Shown here in pieces: positions 18,393 to 27,553 of a stretch of 64,000 nt of DNA (within the stretch, counting starts at the first letter, position 1; each line of letters begins with the position of its first letter). Under the pieces are notes generated by a model, which did not search any database, had not been told where the DNA came from, and saw nothing but the letters and a program-made list of their open reading frames with translations. The stretch is from Bacteroidota bacterium (GTDB lineage: Bacteria; Bacteroidota; Rhodothermia; Rhodothermales; Rubricoccaceae), in assembly GCA_039821555.1 (NCBI GenBank), contig JBCBNX010000006.1, positions 62,001 to 126,000 on the forward strand, in the 5' to 3' direction. Position numbers and translations under genes: made by a program.

Positions 18393-18590
18393 CACGGGTA
18401 TGTCTGGCTGCGAGGGGGTTGCAGTGCGCCACACTGTGCAGCCGCTTGGATAGCGGCGTCTGCTTCGCTGCACAGCCGTTGCGGGCGACGGGGCGTGCCA
18501 ACTGAGCGTAGAAGCCGTGCACGCGGCCTCTGGAAAAAGGCGTGCTTTTTGTCGCGAGGGAGGCTCGTCCCCTCTACTGCACTGCTGTCC

Positions 18591-19103
18591 ATGTCTGTCA
18601 CATCGCCGAGCCGTTCCCCCATGCGTGTGCCGAGTGCGTGGTGCGCACTCGCAGCGGTCCTGGTGGGGCTCGTGAGTACGCTAGGGCTGGGGCATACGGC
18701 GGCGGCTAGCGGCACTCTGGTTGATCTGAGGGCGCAGCACTCCGGCACCGACACGTTGCTCGTCCCACATTTCGAGGCGGCCTTTGGCGACGGCAACGCT
18801 GAGGCGTTGCTGGAGAGCGCCGCACCGCGCCTCGAACTCTCGATCTTCGGACGCGCGTCGTTCTACAGCCGGACGCAGGCGCTCTTCGTGATGCGCGACT
18901 TCTTCCGGCGCTATCCGCCTGAGTCGGTCTCGTTCCGCGACCAGTCCATTGGCGAGAATACCCGTACGCTGCTGGGGCAGTATGAGGAGCTCGGCGGCGG
19001 TCGCTGCCGTGTGGCGGTGCGTTTGCGCTGGCGGGCGGATGCCTGGGAGGTCCGCGCCGTACGCCTCGACCGGTCCGCCGATACGGTTGCGGGGGCGAAA
19101 TAG
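18591..19103 (+). CDS. Secreted DUF4783 protein
   Basis: 170 residues from the ATG at 18591; an ATG at 18624 is an alternative. A signal peptide (residues about 12-38, ALAAVLVGLVSTLGLGHTAAAS) is followed by a compact NTF2/DUF4783-like domain: LELSIFGRASFYSRTQALFVMRDFFRRYPPESVSF and YEELGGGRCRVAVRLRWRADAWEVRAVRLDR. DUF4783 is a small periplasmic family common in Bacteroidota with no known activity. It precedes the large sensor kinase by 143 bases on the same strand, so the two may be co-transcribed. Confidence 0.8.
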   Translation: MSVTSPSRSPMRVPSAWCALAAVLVGLVSTLGLGHTAAASGTLVDLRAQHSGTDTLLVPHFEAAFGDGNAEALLESAAPRLELSIFGRASFYSRTQALFVMRDFFRRYPPESVSFRDQSIGENTRTLLGQYEELGGGRCRVAVRLRWRADAWEVRAVRLDRSADTVAGAK

Positions 19104-19246
19104 GCTCTGCAGGAGAGAAACAGCACCGGGGAGGCAGCGAGGATGCGCGATATTGGGGCCGCGGCCTGCGCGACCTCGCGCTGGCGGCCCCTCCTTGATC
19201 TGCCCTGCAGGTCCGCTCTGACGATGTGCCCTCTCAGCCGGTAGCT

Positions 19247-22200
19247 ATGGCTGTTTCCTCTTCGGCTTCTGCGCTTCCTTTGTCCGAAAGCCTGACGGCC
19301 TCGGCGCTGGGGCGACGGCTGCTGCTGGGTGGGCTTTTGCTGCTCGGCGTGCTGGGGGGGACATGGATGGCCGAGCAGGCATCGCTCCGGGCGATCGCTG
19401 CCGACGCCGAGCGCGAGGCCACGCAGACCGTCTCCGCGCTGGAGCGCTCGGCAGCCCGCCGGCTGGCCGTGCTGGAAGCGCAGCAAGGCGACCTTGCGCA
19501 GCGGGTGGCGCGAGCCGCGGCCGTCCAGGCAGGCCTGCGGGCCGCGGTGGGACGCGCCCCGACGGCCACGCCCGAAGCCGACACCGACGCGATGTATCGC
19601 TACCTCGGTGGCCTCGCCCTCGGCGAGCGCCTCGCCGTCGAGGTGTACACGCCCACGCAGGAACTGATCGGGTGGCAGGGCTTCAGCCTGCCGCTCGGCT
19701 CGGCGGCCGAGGACTCGACGTGGCTGCGGGGGCGACGGACGGGCATCGTCAACGACGGCGTGGCGCGGCGCGCGCTGGTGGTCTGGGAGCCCGTGCGGAG
19801 CGGCCTCGACACGCTTGGGGCCGTCCGGGTGATGCGGCTCGTGGAGCAGCGGGTGCCGGTCCGCAACCGCTACCTCCAAGACTATAGCGTCACCGACGTC
19901 TGGCGTGAGGCGGCGGGCCTGCCGTTCGCGGTGGCGTTCGATCGTCCGGAGACGCTCGTGGCGATGGAGCAGGGGGTCCTGCTGCGGGGCAGCGACGGGA
20001 CGCCGCTGGCGCGCCTAGCCGTGGCCGAGCCCTCGGCGGACGTGTTGCTGTCGGCGGCGGCGGCGCGGTGGCACGCGGTGGAGGTGTTCTGGGTGGTGGT
20101 GCTGCTCGGCTGGATCGTGGCGGGGATGTGGCAGGCGCACGGCCTGGTGCTGCGGCACGCGCAGGACGAGCGCACCTGGGCGGCATGGTGGCGCGGCGTG
20201 GTGTCGCTGACAGCCTGCACCGTGGCGTTCGTGGCGGCCCGCTACGGCCTCCTCGCCGCCGACGCGCCGGCACTCTGGATGCGGACCACGCCGACCTTCG
20301 ATGCACTCTTCGACCCCGCCTATCTCGCCTCCGACTTGGGCGCTGGGCTCGCCCGAACGCTCGGCGACCTGCTCGTTACCTCCGCTGCGGCTGTCTTGAT
20401 CGCCCTGGCCGTGCTCGACCTCGCGCTCCGTCTTGGCCGGCGGTTGGAGTACGCGACGGTGCACTCCCGTTCTGGACTACGAAGCCTGCTGGCGGGCATG
20501 GGGCTCGCGTCGCTCGGGGGCGGGCTCCTTCTGCTCGTTGCGCTCGGCGTGCGCTTCGTGCTCCGCGATGCGACGCTGGACTACTTCGAGCGCAGCGGTC
20601 CCATGCCGGAGCCGCTCACGCTCCTCGCGTTTGCGGCGCTGCTGGCAGGGGTGCTCGCCTGCGTGCTTGTGCTCGCGGCGCTGTTGCGCTTCGCCGGGGC
20701 CTGGCTTGGACGCGGGGAGATGCGCGGGCGCTACCGTGCGGTATTCCTCATGGGAACGGGTGGTGCTGTCGTGATCGCCTTCGGCTACTCTACGGGGACC
20801 GTGAGCGAGCTCCTACCCGTCGAGGCCCTCGCCCTATTCCTGGCAGCGTCGTTTGCGCTCGCGGCCTACCTCCGCCGCACCCGTTTCGGGTGGGCGACGT
20901 TGCTCTCGCTGCGGGTGCTCCCGTTGGCCGTGCTCGTCCTCTCGATGCTCGCCTATCCATTGCTCTACCAAGCCGACGAGACGCTGCGCCGCGAACGTAT
21001 GGTTGAGGCCGCCTACGGCTTCCGCAGCGGCCAGGACCCCCGCGTGGTGCTGGCGCTCGAACAGGTGCTGGCCGACGCGCGCGCCAACCCCGCGCTCCAG
21101 CGCGCGCTCGCCGAGGCCGCGCCTGGGGTCGTGGACCCCGACAGCCTCGACCCGGAGCCGACGATCCCGACGCCGGTCATCCCGGCCGACAGCCTCCTGG
21201 ACGACCCCGACGCGCCGGCCGTGCCGCGGATATCGCGCCGTGCCCTCATGCGCCAGCGCCTCGACTCGCTCGCGACGGACCTCGTCACGGGCTCGCTCCT
21301 CTCCGCGCTCGGGGACTATACGGTGGCCGTGGAGCTGCGCAGCCCCGTATCGCGCCGCTTCCCAGAGGGGCGCACGCTGGGCCGCTTCGAAGAAACCAGC
21401 CCCGTGCCGCTGCGGCGTAGCCGCGGCAGCGACCCGCTCCGCTTTGGTGCGCTGCGGCAAACCTACGTGGACGCGGGCGAGATCGGATTCTTCGTCCAAC
21501 ACACGCTCGCCCAGGACCGACGCGGCGTCTACCGCTACGCCGGCGTCGGCCCCGTGCGCGTGGGCGACGACGACGAGCCGACGGGCTGGCTGCTCATCCG
21601 CGCGGAGCCCAAGCCAGCGCGCTACGTCTCCGAGACGCCCTTCCCGCGCGTGCTCGTGCCTGCGGGCCTGTTCGAGGAAGACGAGGCCGCGTTCTCCTTC
21701 GCCGAGTACCAGGACGACGTGCTCGCCCGGACCCGCGGGGCGCTCGGTGGCCCGCTCGCGCTCGACCCAGCGCTGCGCGCCGACCTGACGCAGACCCGCA
21801 TGATGTGGCGAGACGAGTCCGTGGAGGAGCGCCCGACGCTGGTCTACTATTGGGTGCCCGGCGGCTCCGACGCTACTGTGATTGCGGTGCGCGCCCCCGC
21901 GCTGGTGCTCTACGACCATCTCTACAACCTGCTACGCCTCGCGCTCTCTGGGCTTCCGTTCGCACTCGGGGCCTGGGTGTTCGGGGTGGTGCTCCGGTGG
22001 CGGGCCGGGCTCTTCCCGCCCCGCAAGACGCGCTTCCGCGACAAGGTGCTCAATCGGTTCTTGCTCGTCGGCGTGGCCGGTGTGATCGTGGCCGGGCTGG
22101 TCGGGCAGCGCGTGATCGTGGAGCAAAACCGCCAGGCCACCCAGGACCGGCTCCAGCAGCGCCTCCAACGCGTCGAGGCAGCCATCCAAGACCTCGCGCT

Positions 22201-23659
22201 CGACGACCCCACGCTCGCCGACGCGCCCATCACGCGCCTCCTCGAAGCGGTCCGTCCCGACGTGCTCGGTCAACGCCTCGGCCTCGACGTGAACCTCTAC
22301 CGGGGCCCGCTTCTCTCGGCGTCGAGCCGCTCCCAGCTCGTCCGGCAGAACCTCATCGACCGCCGCCTTCCGATGCCGGTCTACGCCGCGCTCTTCGTGG
22401 ACGGGCAGCGGTTCGCGTTTGGCGAGGACCAGATCGGCACCTACACCTACACCACGGGCTACAAGGCCATCGCCAACGAGCGGGGGCAGCCGATCGGTGT
22501 CATCGCCGTGCCGACGCTGCCCGAGCAGCTCACCATCGAGGAGGAGCAAGCCCGCATCGTGGCCTACCTCTTCGGCACGCTGCTGGTGCTCTCGCTGGCG
22601 ATGGTGCTCATCACCGTCCTCCTCACGAACCGGCTCACACGCCCGTTTCAGCGGCTCCGCGAGGGCCTGCGCGCCATCGGCGAGGGCCAGGAGGCCGAGC
22701 CACTGCCCGTCGAGGAGCGCGACGAGGTCGGCGAACTCGTGGAGTCGTTCAACACGATGCAGCGGCAACTCGTCGAGAGCCGGCGCCAACTGGCCGCGCA
22801 GGAGCGCGAGCTCGCCTGGCGCGAGATGGCCCGGCAGGTAGCGCACGAGATCAAGAACCCGCTCACGCCGATGAAGCTCTCGGTGCAGCACCTCCGCCGC
22901 GCCTACCAACCGGGCGACGAGCGCTTCACCGATGCTCGCTTCGAGGGCCTCCTCGACCGCACCTCCGGCACGCTCATCGAGCAGATCGACGCGCTCAGCC
23001 GCATCGCGAGCGAGTTTGCCAGCTTCGCACGCCTTCCTCGCCGCCGCATCGAGCGGGTCGACCTCAACGCCGTTGTGCGCGAAGCCGCCGCGGCCATCCG
23101 TGACGAGGCGGCTGGGCTCGCCCGCGCCGAGATCCGCCTCGCGCTCCACGGGGCACCGCTCTGGGTCGAGGCCGACCGGGAGGAGTTGCGGCGGGTCTAC
23201 ATCAACCTCCTCAAGAACGCGCTCCAGGCGATGCCCGAAGAGCGCCCAGACGATGCACCTCCGGATCACATCACGGTCTGGACCGAGCGCCGCCGCCGTG
23301 CGTGGAGCGCCGTCACAGACACCGGCCTGGGCATCCCTGAGGACGTGCAGCCGCGCATCTTCACGCCCAACTTCTCGACGAAGAACAGCGGGATGGGCCT
23401 CGGGCTGGCTATCGTCAAGAAGGCGATCGAAGACCTCGGCGGGACGATCCGCTTCGAGACGGAGGCCGAAGCCGGCACCACCTTCTTCCTCGACCTCCCG
23501 CTTTCCGACGAGGAACAACCGCTTTCCGACGAGGAACACGGCGAGGACCAGAGGGCGCAGGGCAGCGTCACCCCAGCCGGAGGTGCCGCCTCAGGCGATG
23601 GCGCGGTGCTAGATGCCACGCCCAAGCGTGAGCCGCCGAACCCGGCGTCTAGCCGCTGA
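19247..23659 (+). CDS. Very large multi-TM sensor histidine kinase (NtrY-like catalytic part)
   Basis: 1470 residues from the ATG at 19247; a GTG at 19226 is possible. The N-terminal 900 residues hold a TM, a periplasmic region, then a block of several TMs (about 285-590). A second large extracytoplasmic region and a TM at about 905 follow, then another extracytoplasmic domain and a final TM near 1105. The cytoplasmic part has HAMP (NRLTRPFQRLREGLRAIGEG), HisKA with VAHEIKNPLTPMKLSVQHLR, the N box NLLKNALQAMP, G1 DTGLGIPEDV and G2 GMGLGLAIVKK, as in NtrY-type kinases. No response regulator is adjacent. The end carries a 21-bp tandem duplication (LPLSDEEQPLSDEE). The last 11 bases overlap the opposing reductase gene. 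Confidence 0.9.
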   Translation: MAVSSSASALPLSESLTASALGRRLLLGGLLLLGVLGGTWMAEQASLRAIAADAEREATQTVSALERSAARRLAVLEAQQGDLAQRVARAAAVQAGLRAAVGRAPTATPEADTDAMYRYLGGLALGERLAVEVYTPTQELIGWQGFSLPLGSAAEDSTWLRGRRTGIVNDGVARRALVVWEPVRSGLDTLGAVRVMRLVEQRVPVRNRYLQDYSVTDVWREAAGLPFAVAFDRPETLVAMEQGVLLRGSDGTPLARLAVAEPSADVLLSAAAARWHAVEVFWVVVLLGWIVAGMWQAHGLVLRHAQDERTWAAWWRGVVSLTACTVAFVAARYGLLAADAPALWMRTTPTFDALFDPAYLASDLGAGLARTLGDLLVTSAAAVLIALAVLDLALRLGRRLEYATVHSRSGLRSLLAGMGLASLGGGLLLLVALGVRFVLRDATLDYFERSGPMPEPLTLLAFAALLAGVLACVLVLAALLRFAGAWLGRGEMRGRYRAVFLMGTGGAVVIAFGYSTGTVSELLPVEALALFLAASFALAAYLRRTRFGWATLLSLRVLPLAVLVLSMLAYPLLYQADETLRRERMVEAAYGFRSGQDPRVVLALEQVLADARANPALQRALAEAAPGVVDPDSLDPEPTIPTPVIPADSLLDDPDAPAVPRISRRALMRQRLDSLATDLVTGSLLSALGDYTVAVELRSPVSRRFPEGRTLGRFEETSPVPLRRSRGSDPLRFGALRQTYVDAGEIGFFVQHTLAQDRRGVYRYAGVGPVRVGDDDEPTGWLLIRAEPKPARYVSETPFPRVLVPAGLFEEDEAAFSFAEYQDDVLARTRGALGGPLALDPALRADLTQTRMMWRDESVEERPTLVYYWVPGGSDATVIAVRAPALVLYDHLYNLLRLALSGLPFALGAWVFGVVLRWRAGLFPPRKTRFRDKVLNRFLLVGVAGVIVAGLVGQRVIVEQNRQATQDRLQQRLQRVEAAIQDLALDDPTLADAPITRLLEAVRPDVLGQRLGLDVNLYRGPLLSASSRSQLVRQNLIDRRLPMPVYAALFVDGQRFAFGEDQIGTYTYTTGYKAIANERGQPIGVIAVPTLPEQLTIEEEQARIVAYLFGTLLVLSLAMVLITVLLTNRLTRPFQRLREGLRAIGEGQEAEPLPVEERDEVGELVESFNTMQRQLVESRRQLAAQERELAWREMARQVAHEIKNPLTPMKLSVQHLRRAYQPGDERFTDARFEGLLDRTSGTLIEQIDALSRIASEFASFARLPRRRIERVDLNAVVREAAAAIRDEAAGLARAEIRLALHGAPLWVEADREELRRVYINLLKNALQAMPEERPDDAPPDHITVWTERRRRAWSAVTDTGLGIPEDVQPRIFTPNFSTKNSGMGLGLAIVKKAIEDLGGTIRFETEAEAGTTFFLDLPLSDEEQPLSDEEHGEDQRAQGSVTPAGGAASGDGAVLDATPKREPPNPASSR
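23498..23539 (+). repeat. 21-bp tandem duplication in the kinase gene
   Basis: CCGCTTTCCGACGAGGAACA plus one base occurs twice in a row, differing only in the last base. It adds seven residues (PLSDEEQ, then PLSDEEH) just after the end of the HATPase domain, so the reading frame is kept. Confidence 0.9.
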
Positions 23660-24659
23660 CGCGCACCACCACGCGCCCCGTCGTCTCGCCCGCGAGGATC
23701 TTCTCGCTGTAGGCGGTCACGTCCGCCAGGTCGATGTCGTCGATGAGCGGGGCGAGGGTGCCGTCGTCGAGATCGGGGCCGAGGAGCGCGGCTAGGCGCT
23801 GCCACGCGGCCTCGCGGCGGGGCGTCGGGCACGTGTTGGAGTCGATGCCTGCGAGCGTGACGCCGCGTAAGATGAACGGCATCACCGTGGTGTGGAGGGC
23901 GTGGCCCGCCACCAGGCCGTAGGCAGCCACGCAGCCGTGACGGTCCGTGTGCGCGAGCAGGTTGGCGAGCGTGTCGCCCCCGACGCCGTCGATGGCCCCG
24001 GCCCACATCGCGCTGCCGAGCGGGCGCGCGGGTGCGTCGCCGATCTCGCGGCGGTCGAGGATGCGCGTGGCTCCGAGGCCGCGCAGGAAGTCGTGTGCCG
24101 CCGCGCTCCCAGTCGAGGCAACGACCTGGTAGCCGAGGCGCGCCAGCAGGGCTACGGCGAGGCTGCCCACCCCGCCCGACGCGCCCGTGACCACGACCTC
24201 GCCCTTCTCCGGCGTGATGCCATGCTCCTCCAGCGCCATCACAGAGAGCATCGCCGTGAGGCCGCCCGTGCCCAGCGCCATCGCTGTCCTCGGGGTGAGG
24301 CCGTCCGGGAGGCGCACGAGGTGGTCCTCGTCGGCCCAGGCCAACTCGGCGTAGCCGCCCCAGCGCTCCTCGCCCGTGCCCCAGCCCGTCAGCACGACGG
24401 CGTCGCCGGGCTCCCATGCGTCGCTCGCCGACTCCACGACGGTCCCCGCGAGGTCGATGCCGGGCACGAACGGAAATGGCGCGCGCACGATGCGGCCTCG
24501 GCCCGTGACGGCCAGCCCGTCCTTGTAGTTGAGGCTCGAATAGGCGACGCGCACGAGCACATCGGCCTCGTCAGGGACCCGCTCGTCGTCCCAGTCTTCG
24601 AGGGCAGCGACGGTGCCCTTGGGATTGTCTTCGGGGCGACGGAGGATGAGCGCACGCAT
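23649..24659 (-). CDS. YhdH/AcuI-type zinc-free medium-chain reductase (acryloyl-CoA reductase-like)
   Basis: 336 residues from ATG. It is an NADPH-dependent medium-chain dehydrogenase/reductase of the YhdH/YhfP/AcuI group, which reduces acrylyl-CoA and related enoyl compounds. GroES-like N-terminal half: SSLNYKDGLAVTGRGR and FPFVPGIDLAGTVVES. The cofactor-binding half carries VVVTGASGGVGSLAVALLARLG and STGSAAAHDFLRGLGA. The structural and catalytic zinc cysteines of alcohol dehydrogenases are absent, as expected for the group. The end overlaps the opposing kinase gene by 11 bp. The start follows a degenerate 7-bp repeat. Confidence 0.9.
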   Translation of the reverse strand: MRALILRRPEDNPKGTVAALEDWDDERVPDEADVLVRVAYSSLNYKDGLAVTGRGRIVRAPFPFVPGIDLAGTVVESASDAWEPGDAVVLTGWGTGEERWGGYAELAWADEDHLVRLPDGLTPRTAMALGTGGLTAMLSVMALEEHGITPEKGEVVVTGASGGVGSLAVALLARLGYQVVASTGSAAAHDFLRGLGATRILDRREIGDAPARPLGSAMWAGAIDGVGGDTLANLLAHTDRHGCVAAYGLVAGHALHTTVMPFILRGVTLAGIDSNTCPTPRREAAWQRLAALLGPDLDDGTLAPLIDDIDLADVTAYSEKILAGETTGRVVVRVSG

Positions 24660-24670
24660 GGGAAGGGGCG

Positions 24671-24709
24671 GTGTGAAGTGAGAAGTAGGGAGTCAGAAGT
24701 GAAGGTAGG
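24671..24709 (-). repeat. Degenerate 7-bp repeat before the reductase start
   Basis: On the plus strand the units read GTGTGAA, GTGAGAA, GTAGGGA, GTCAGAA, GTGAAGG. Read from the minus strand this is a pyrimidine-rich leader ending 12 bases before the ATG at 24659. A similar leader lies at 58862. Confidence 0.5.
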
Positions 24710-24887
24710 GCGCGGCACCCCACCCGAGCCGTGGCAGGATGCTGGAGACCTACGGCTTTAGACCTGCGACCCACGACCTCGAAGCGAAACAAGTCCGGCG
24801 GCGGCGGCTAGGTGGGGCGCATCGCTCCCGCTTGTGTGTGGCGCGGTGTCCCCTCTCCATCTTGCTCTTCTCCAGCCCCACTCTGCC

Positions 24888-25436
24888 ATGCACGCCTGGC
24901 ACGACCTCGACCCCGGCCGCGACCCCGGCCAGCAGTTCAACGCCGTCATCGAAGTGCCGAAGGGCGGCACCGTCAAGTACGAACTCGACAAGCGCACCGG
25001 CCTCATCCGCGTCGACCGTGTGCTCTACAGCGCGGTCTACTATCCGGCCAACTACGGCTTCATCCCGCGCACGCTCGGCGGCGACGGCGACCCGCTCGAC
25101 GTGCTCGTGCTGATGAGCGAATCCGTGGACCCGCTCTCGATTCTCCGCGCCCGCGTGATCGGCGCCCTCCCGATGGTGGACGACGCGGGCGACGACGAGA
25201 AGATTCTCGCTGTCTGCGCCGACGACCCTGGCTTTGCGCACATCCAAACCATCGACGACCTCCCGAAACACCAGCGTAACCAGATCGAGCGCTTCTTCCT
25301 CGACTACAAGACGCTCGAAGGCAAGATGGTTAAGACGAAAGGTTACCTCGACAAGGAAGAGGCGACCCGCGTCATCGAGGAGTGCATCGACCGCTACACC
25401 GCGAAATTCCCCGAGCGCGCCTGGAAGGGAGCGTAG
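24888..25436 (+). CDS. ppa: Inorganic pyrophosphatase (family I)
   Basis: 182 residues from the ATG at 24888. Soluble Mg-dependent PPase, hydrolysing the PPi released in biosynthesis. The N-terminal stretch [19 protein letters not shown] and the signature [10 protein letters not shown] with its metal-binding Asp residues are intact, as are [17 protein letters not shown] and the C-terminal [16 protein letters not shown]. The length is standard. The start was chosen over an earlier in-frame ATG (24834) because family members begin near this point. A CT-rich leader precedes it. Confidence 0.96.
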   Translation: MHAWHDLDPGRDPGQQFNAVIEVPKGGTVKYELDKRTGLIRVDRVLYSAVYYPANYGFIPRTLGGDGDPLDVLVLMSESVDPLSILRARVIGALPMVDDAGDDEKILAVCADDPGFAHIQTIDDLPKHQRNQIERFFLDYKTLEGKMVKTKGYLDKEEATRVIEECIDRYTAKFPERAWKGA

Positions 25437-25437
25437 G

Positions 25438-25458
25438 GACGTGTGGACGTGTGGACGT
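25438..25458. repeat. 8-bp tandem repeat between ppa and yraN stops
   Basis: GTGTGGAC occurs twice in tandem at 25441-25456 after the ppa stop and touches the TGA of the opposing yraN gene. The same octamer is repeated at 12148. Confidence 0.6.
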
Positions 25459-25889
25459 CACCCTTCCATCCCGAAAGCATCGCGGAAGTGCTCGATGACG
25501 GGGTCGCGGCCGGGCGGTAGCAACACGGCCACCACGTCGAAGCGACAGACGGTGCTGTCGAGCTTCCGCTCATAGAGGTAGGCCTCGGCGACGCGGCGAA
25601 TGGCGGCTTGCTTAGAGGGGGTGACGGCGGCTTCGGGGCGCCCGAAGCCCGTGCCGCGTCGCGTCTTGACCTCGACGAACACGAGTGCGCCGCCGAGCCC
25701 GAACAGGTCGTCGCGCTCCCAGACGATGAGGTCGATCTCCTCGCGCTCGAAGCGATAGTTGCGGTCCATCACCACGAAGCCCTGCGCTTCGAGGTAGGCG
25801 GCGGCCAGGTCTTCGCCGTGGTCGCCCGTTTCCTTGTTGCGCGATGCGTTTCCGCTCCGCGATGCGGGATCGTTGGAGGGGGACGCCAT
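25458..25889 (-). CDS. YraN/UPF0102 nuclease-like protein
   Basis: 143 residues from the ATG at 25889. UPF0102 proteins have a restriction-endonuclease-like fold. Here TGDHGEDLAAAYLEAQGFVV opens the domain, REEIDLIVWERDDL supplies the catalytic Asp and LVFVEVKTRRGTGFG the E-x-K motif. The role is not established; a link to Holliday-junction or DNA processing is often proposed. The regulator gene on the same strand ends 5 bases upstream, so they form a two-gene operon. Confidence 0.92.
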   Translation of the reverse strand: MASPSNDPASRSGNASRNKETGDHGEDLAAAYLEAQGFVVMDRNYRFEREEIDLIVWERDDLFGLGGALVFVEVKTRRGTGFGRPEAAVTPSKQAAIRRVAEAYLYERKLDSTVCRFDVVAVLLPPGRDPVIEHFRDAFGMEG

Positions 25890-25894
25890 CGCCG

Positions 25895-26518
25895 TCAGCC
25901 TGCGTTGCCGCGCGTGCCGTTGCCGTTGGCGCCGCTCCCGTTGAGCCGGTGGGCGAAGGTGGCGAGACGCTGGAGCTTCTTCTCGTTCTTCGCCTGCACG
26001 AACGGCAGCAGCGCGTCCGTGATCGCATCGAAGACGCGCAGCAGGTCGGCGAGATTGTGCAGACGCGTGTCGAGTGTCTGGGCTGACTCGGTAGTGATCG
26101 GCCCGTCGGCGTGCAGCGTGCCGAGGGTGTCCGCGACGGCGACCTGGACCGGCTTGATCTCTCGGCGCTTGCGCTCCTCGATCACGGTAGCGCAGATCTT
26201 CCAGACGTCCGTCTCGGCAACGTAGAAGTCCTTGCGCGACCCCGGCCGGTTGACCTTGTCGACGAGCCGCCAGTCGACGAGGGCCCGGAGGTTCATGTTG
26301 GCGTTGCCCCGGCTGACCTGGAGCCGTGCCATGATGGTGTCCGTGTCGAGTGGCTCGGCGGTGGCGTAGAGCAGCGCGTGGATCTGACCCATCGTGCGGT
26401 TGATGCCCCAGTGGCCGGCCATGTCGCCCCAGAACTGCACGAATTCGTCGAGGGCGCGCTCCGCAGCGGCGGGCACGGTCGGCGTCAGGGCGGCGTCGGA
26501 AGAGAGCGGGGTAGACAC
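25895..26518 (-). CDS. GbsR/MarR-family transcriptional regulator
   Basis: 207 residues from a GTG start. A winged-helix DNA-binding domain occupies residues about 20-115: WGINRTMGQIHALLYATAEPLDTDTIMARLQVSRGNAN, then MNLRALVDWRLVDKVNRPGSRKDFYVAET. These are typical of the GbsR group, whose members sense osmolytes such as choline. A long helical C-terminal dimerisation region follows. The extreme C terminus is Asn/Gly-rich. The target is not evident; it is divergent from the SAM hydrolase gene, which would be the first candidate. Confidence 0.85.
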   Translation of the reverse strand: MSTPLSSDAALTPTVPAAAERALDEFVQFWGDMAGHWGINRTMGQIHALLYATAEPLDTDTIMARLQVSRGNANMNLRALVDWRLVDKVNRPGSRKDFYVAETDVWKICATVIEERKRREIKPVQVAVADTLGTLHADGPITTESAQTLDTRLHNLADLLRVFDAITDALLPFVQAKNEKKLQRLATFAHRLNGSGANGNGTRGNAG

Positions 26519-26700
26519 GGGGGGCGAAGGCTAGGGTAGGCGAAGGTACGCGGACGGGAGGGCGGAAGAAAGGTGGGCTGATTCGTCGGCGAACAGGGGT
26601 GGTTGCGGGTTGGTATGCCAGCGGGGGTAGATTCCGTTCGAAATCGCCGTACGCGGTCACCCTAGCCTACGTGGGCGCCGTGCGTTTGTCAGTTACTCGT

Positions 26701-26732
26701 TGCCGTCCACCGTCCACCGTCCACTGTCCGCC
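26701..26732 (+). repeat. 7-bp tandem repeat before the SAM hydrolase start
   Basis: CCGTCCA is repeated three times and then decays (CTGTCCG) directly in front of the GTG start at 26733. The leader contains no Shine-Dalgarno sequence. Confidence 0.65.
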
Positions 26733-27542
26733 GTGCTCATCACTTTGCTCACTGACTTCGGCAGCCAGGACGGCTACGTGGCTGCCATGAAGGGCGTGGT
26801 GCTGGCGCGGGCCCCTGGCGCACGGCTCGTGGACGTGAGCCACGAGGTCGCTCCGCAGGACGTGATGGCGGCGGCGTTCGTGCTGCGGCAGGCTTGGCCG
26901 CACTTTCCACCAGGCACCGTGCACCTCGTGGTCGTGGATCCAGGCGTTGGCACGGAGCGGCGGGCCGTGGCTGCGCGCTTCGGCGACCACCTCGTCGTGG
27001 GGCCCGACAACGGGTTGTTCCCGCTCGCGTTTGCGCCCAGCATCGTCGGCGACGTGGCGAGTGCGCAGCCGGATGAGGCTGTTGTGCTCGACGACCCCAA
27101 GATGTGGCGCACGGCGGAGCCTAGCCGAACCTTCCACGGGCGCGACCTGTTCGCCCCAGCCGCCGCCGCCTTGGCCTCGGGCGCGCCGCTCGCCGACCTC
27201 GGGAGCCCTCTCGACGCGCTGCGCCCCATGCATTGGCTTCAGCCCCAGGCCGACGCGCATGGCATCCAGGGCTGGGTGCTCCACCTCGACCGCTTCGGCA
27301 ACGCGATCACAAACATTCCCCGCGCGTTGGTGGAGGCACACGCCGACGGTCGCGCGGTGAAGGGCTATGTGGGCTCCACGATCCTGCGCGGCATCCAGCC
27401 CACCTACGGCGCCGTGGCCGAGGGCGACCCGCTGCTGCTCTACGGCTCCGACGGCCTCCTCGAAGTGGGAGTGCGGGGCGGGAGCGCGGCGTCCCTGCTC
27501 TCGCTACGCCAGGGCATGCGCCTCCAGCTTGTTTTTTCCTGA
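26733..27542 (+). CDS. SAM hydroxide adenosyltransferase (DUF62 SAM hydrolase)
   Basis: 269 residues from GTG at 26733, chosen because family members start with ITLLTDFG. These enzymes split S-adenosylmethionine with hydroxide to adenosine and methionine; chlorinase and fluorinase are relatives. The N-terminal active-site region has LLTDFGSQDGYVAAMKG and LVDVSHEVAPQDV, followed by VDPGVGTERRAVAARFGDHLVVGPDNGLF. The C-terminal domain includes VLHLDRFGNAITNIP. The halogenase-specific insert is not seen, so hydroxide is the likely nucleophile. The downstream gene starts 11 bases after the stop. Confidence 0.92.
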   Translation: MLITLLTDFGSQDGYVAAMKGVVLARAPGARLVDVSHEVAPQDVMAAAFVLRQAWPHFPPGTVHLVVVDPGVGTERRAVAARFGDHLVVGPDNGLFPLAFAPSIVGDVASAQPDEAVVLDDPKMWRTAEPSRTFHGRDLFAPAAAALASGAPLADLGSPLDALRPMHWLQPQADAHGIQGWVLHLDRFGNAITNIPRALVEAHADGRAVKGYVGSTILRGIQPTYGAVAEGDPLLLYGSDGLLEVGVRGGSAASLLSLRQGMRLQLVFS

Positions 27543-27553
27543 CACCGCCTCCG

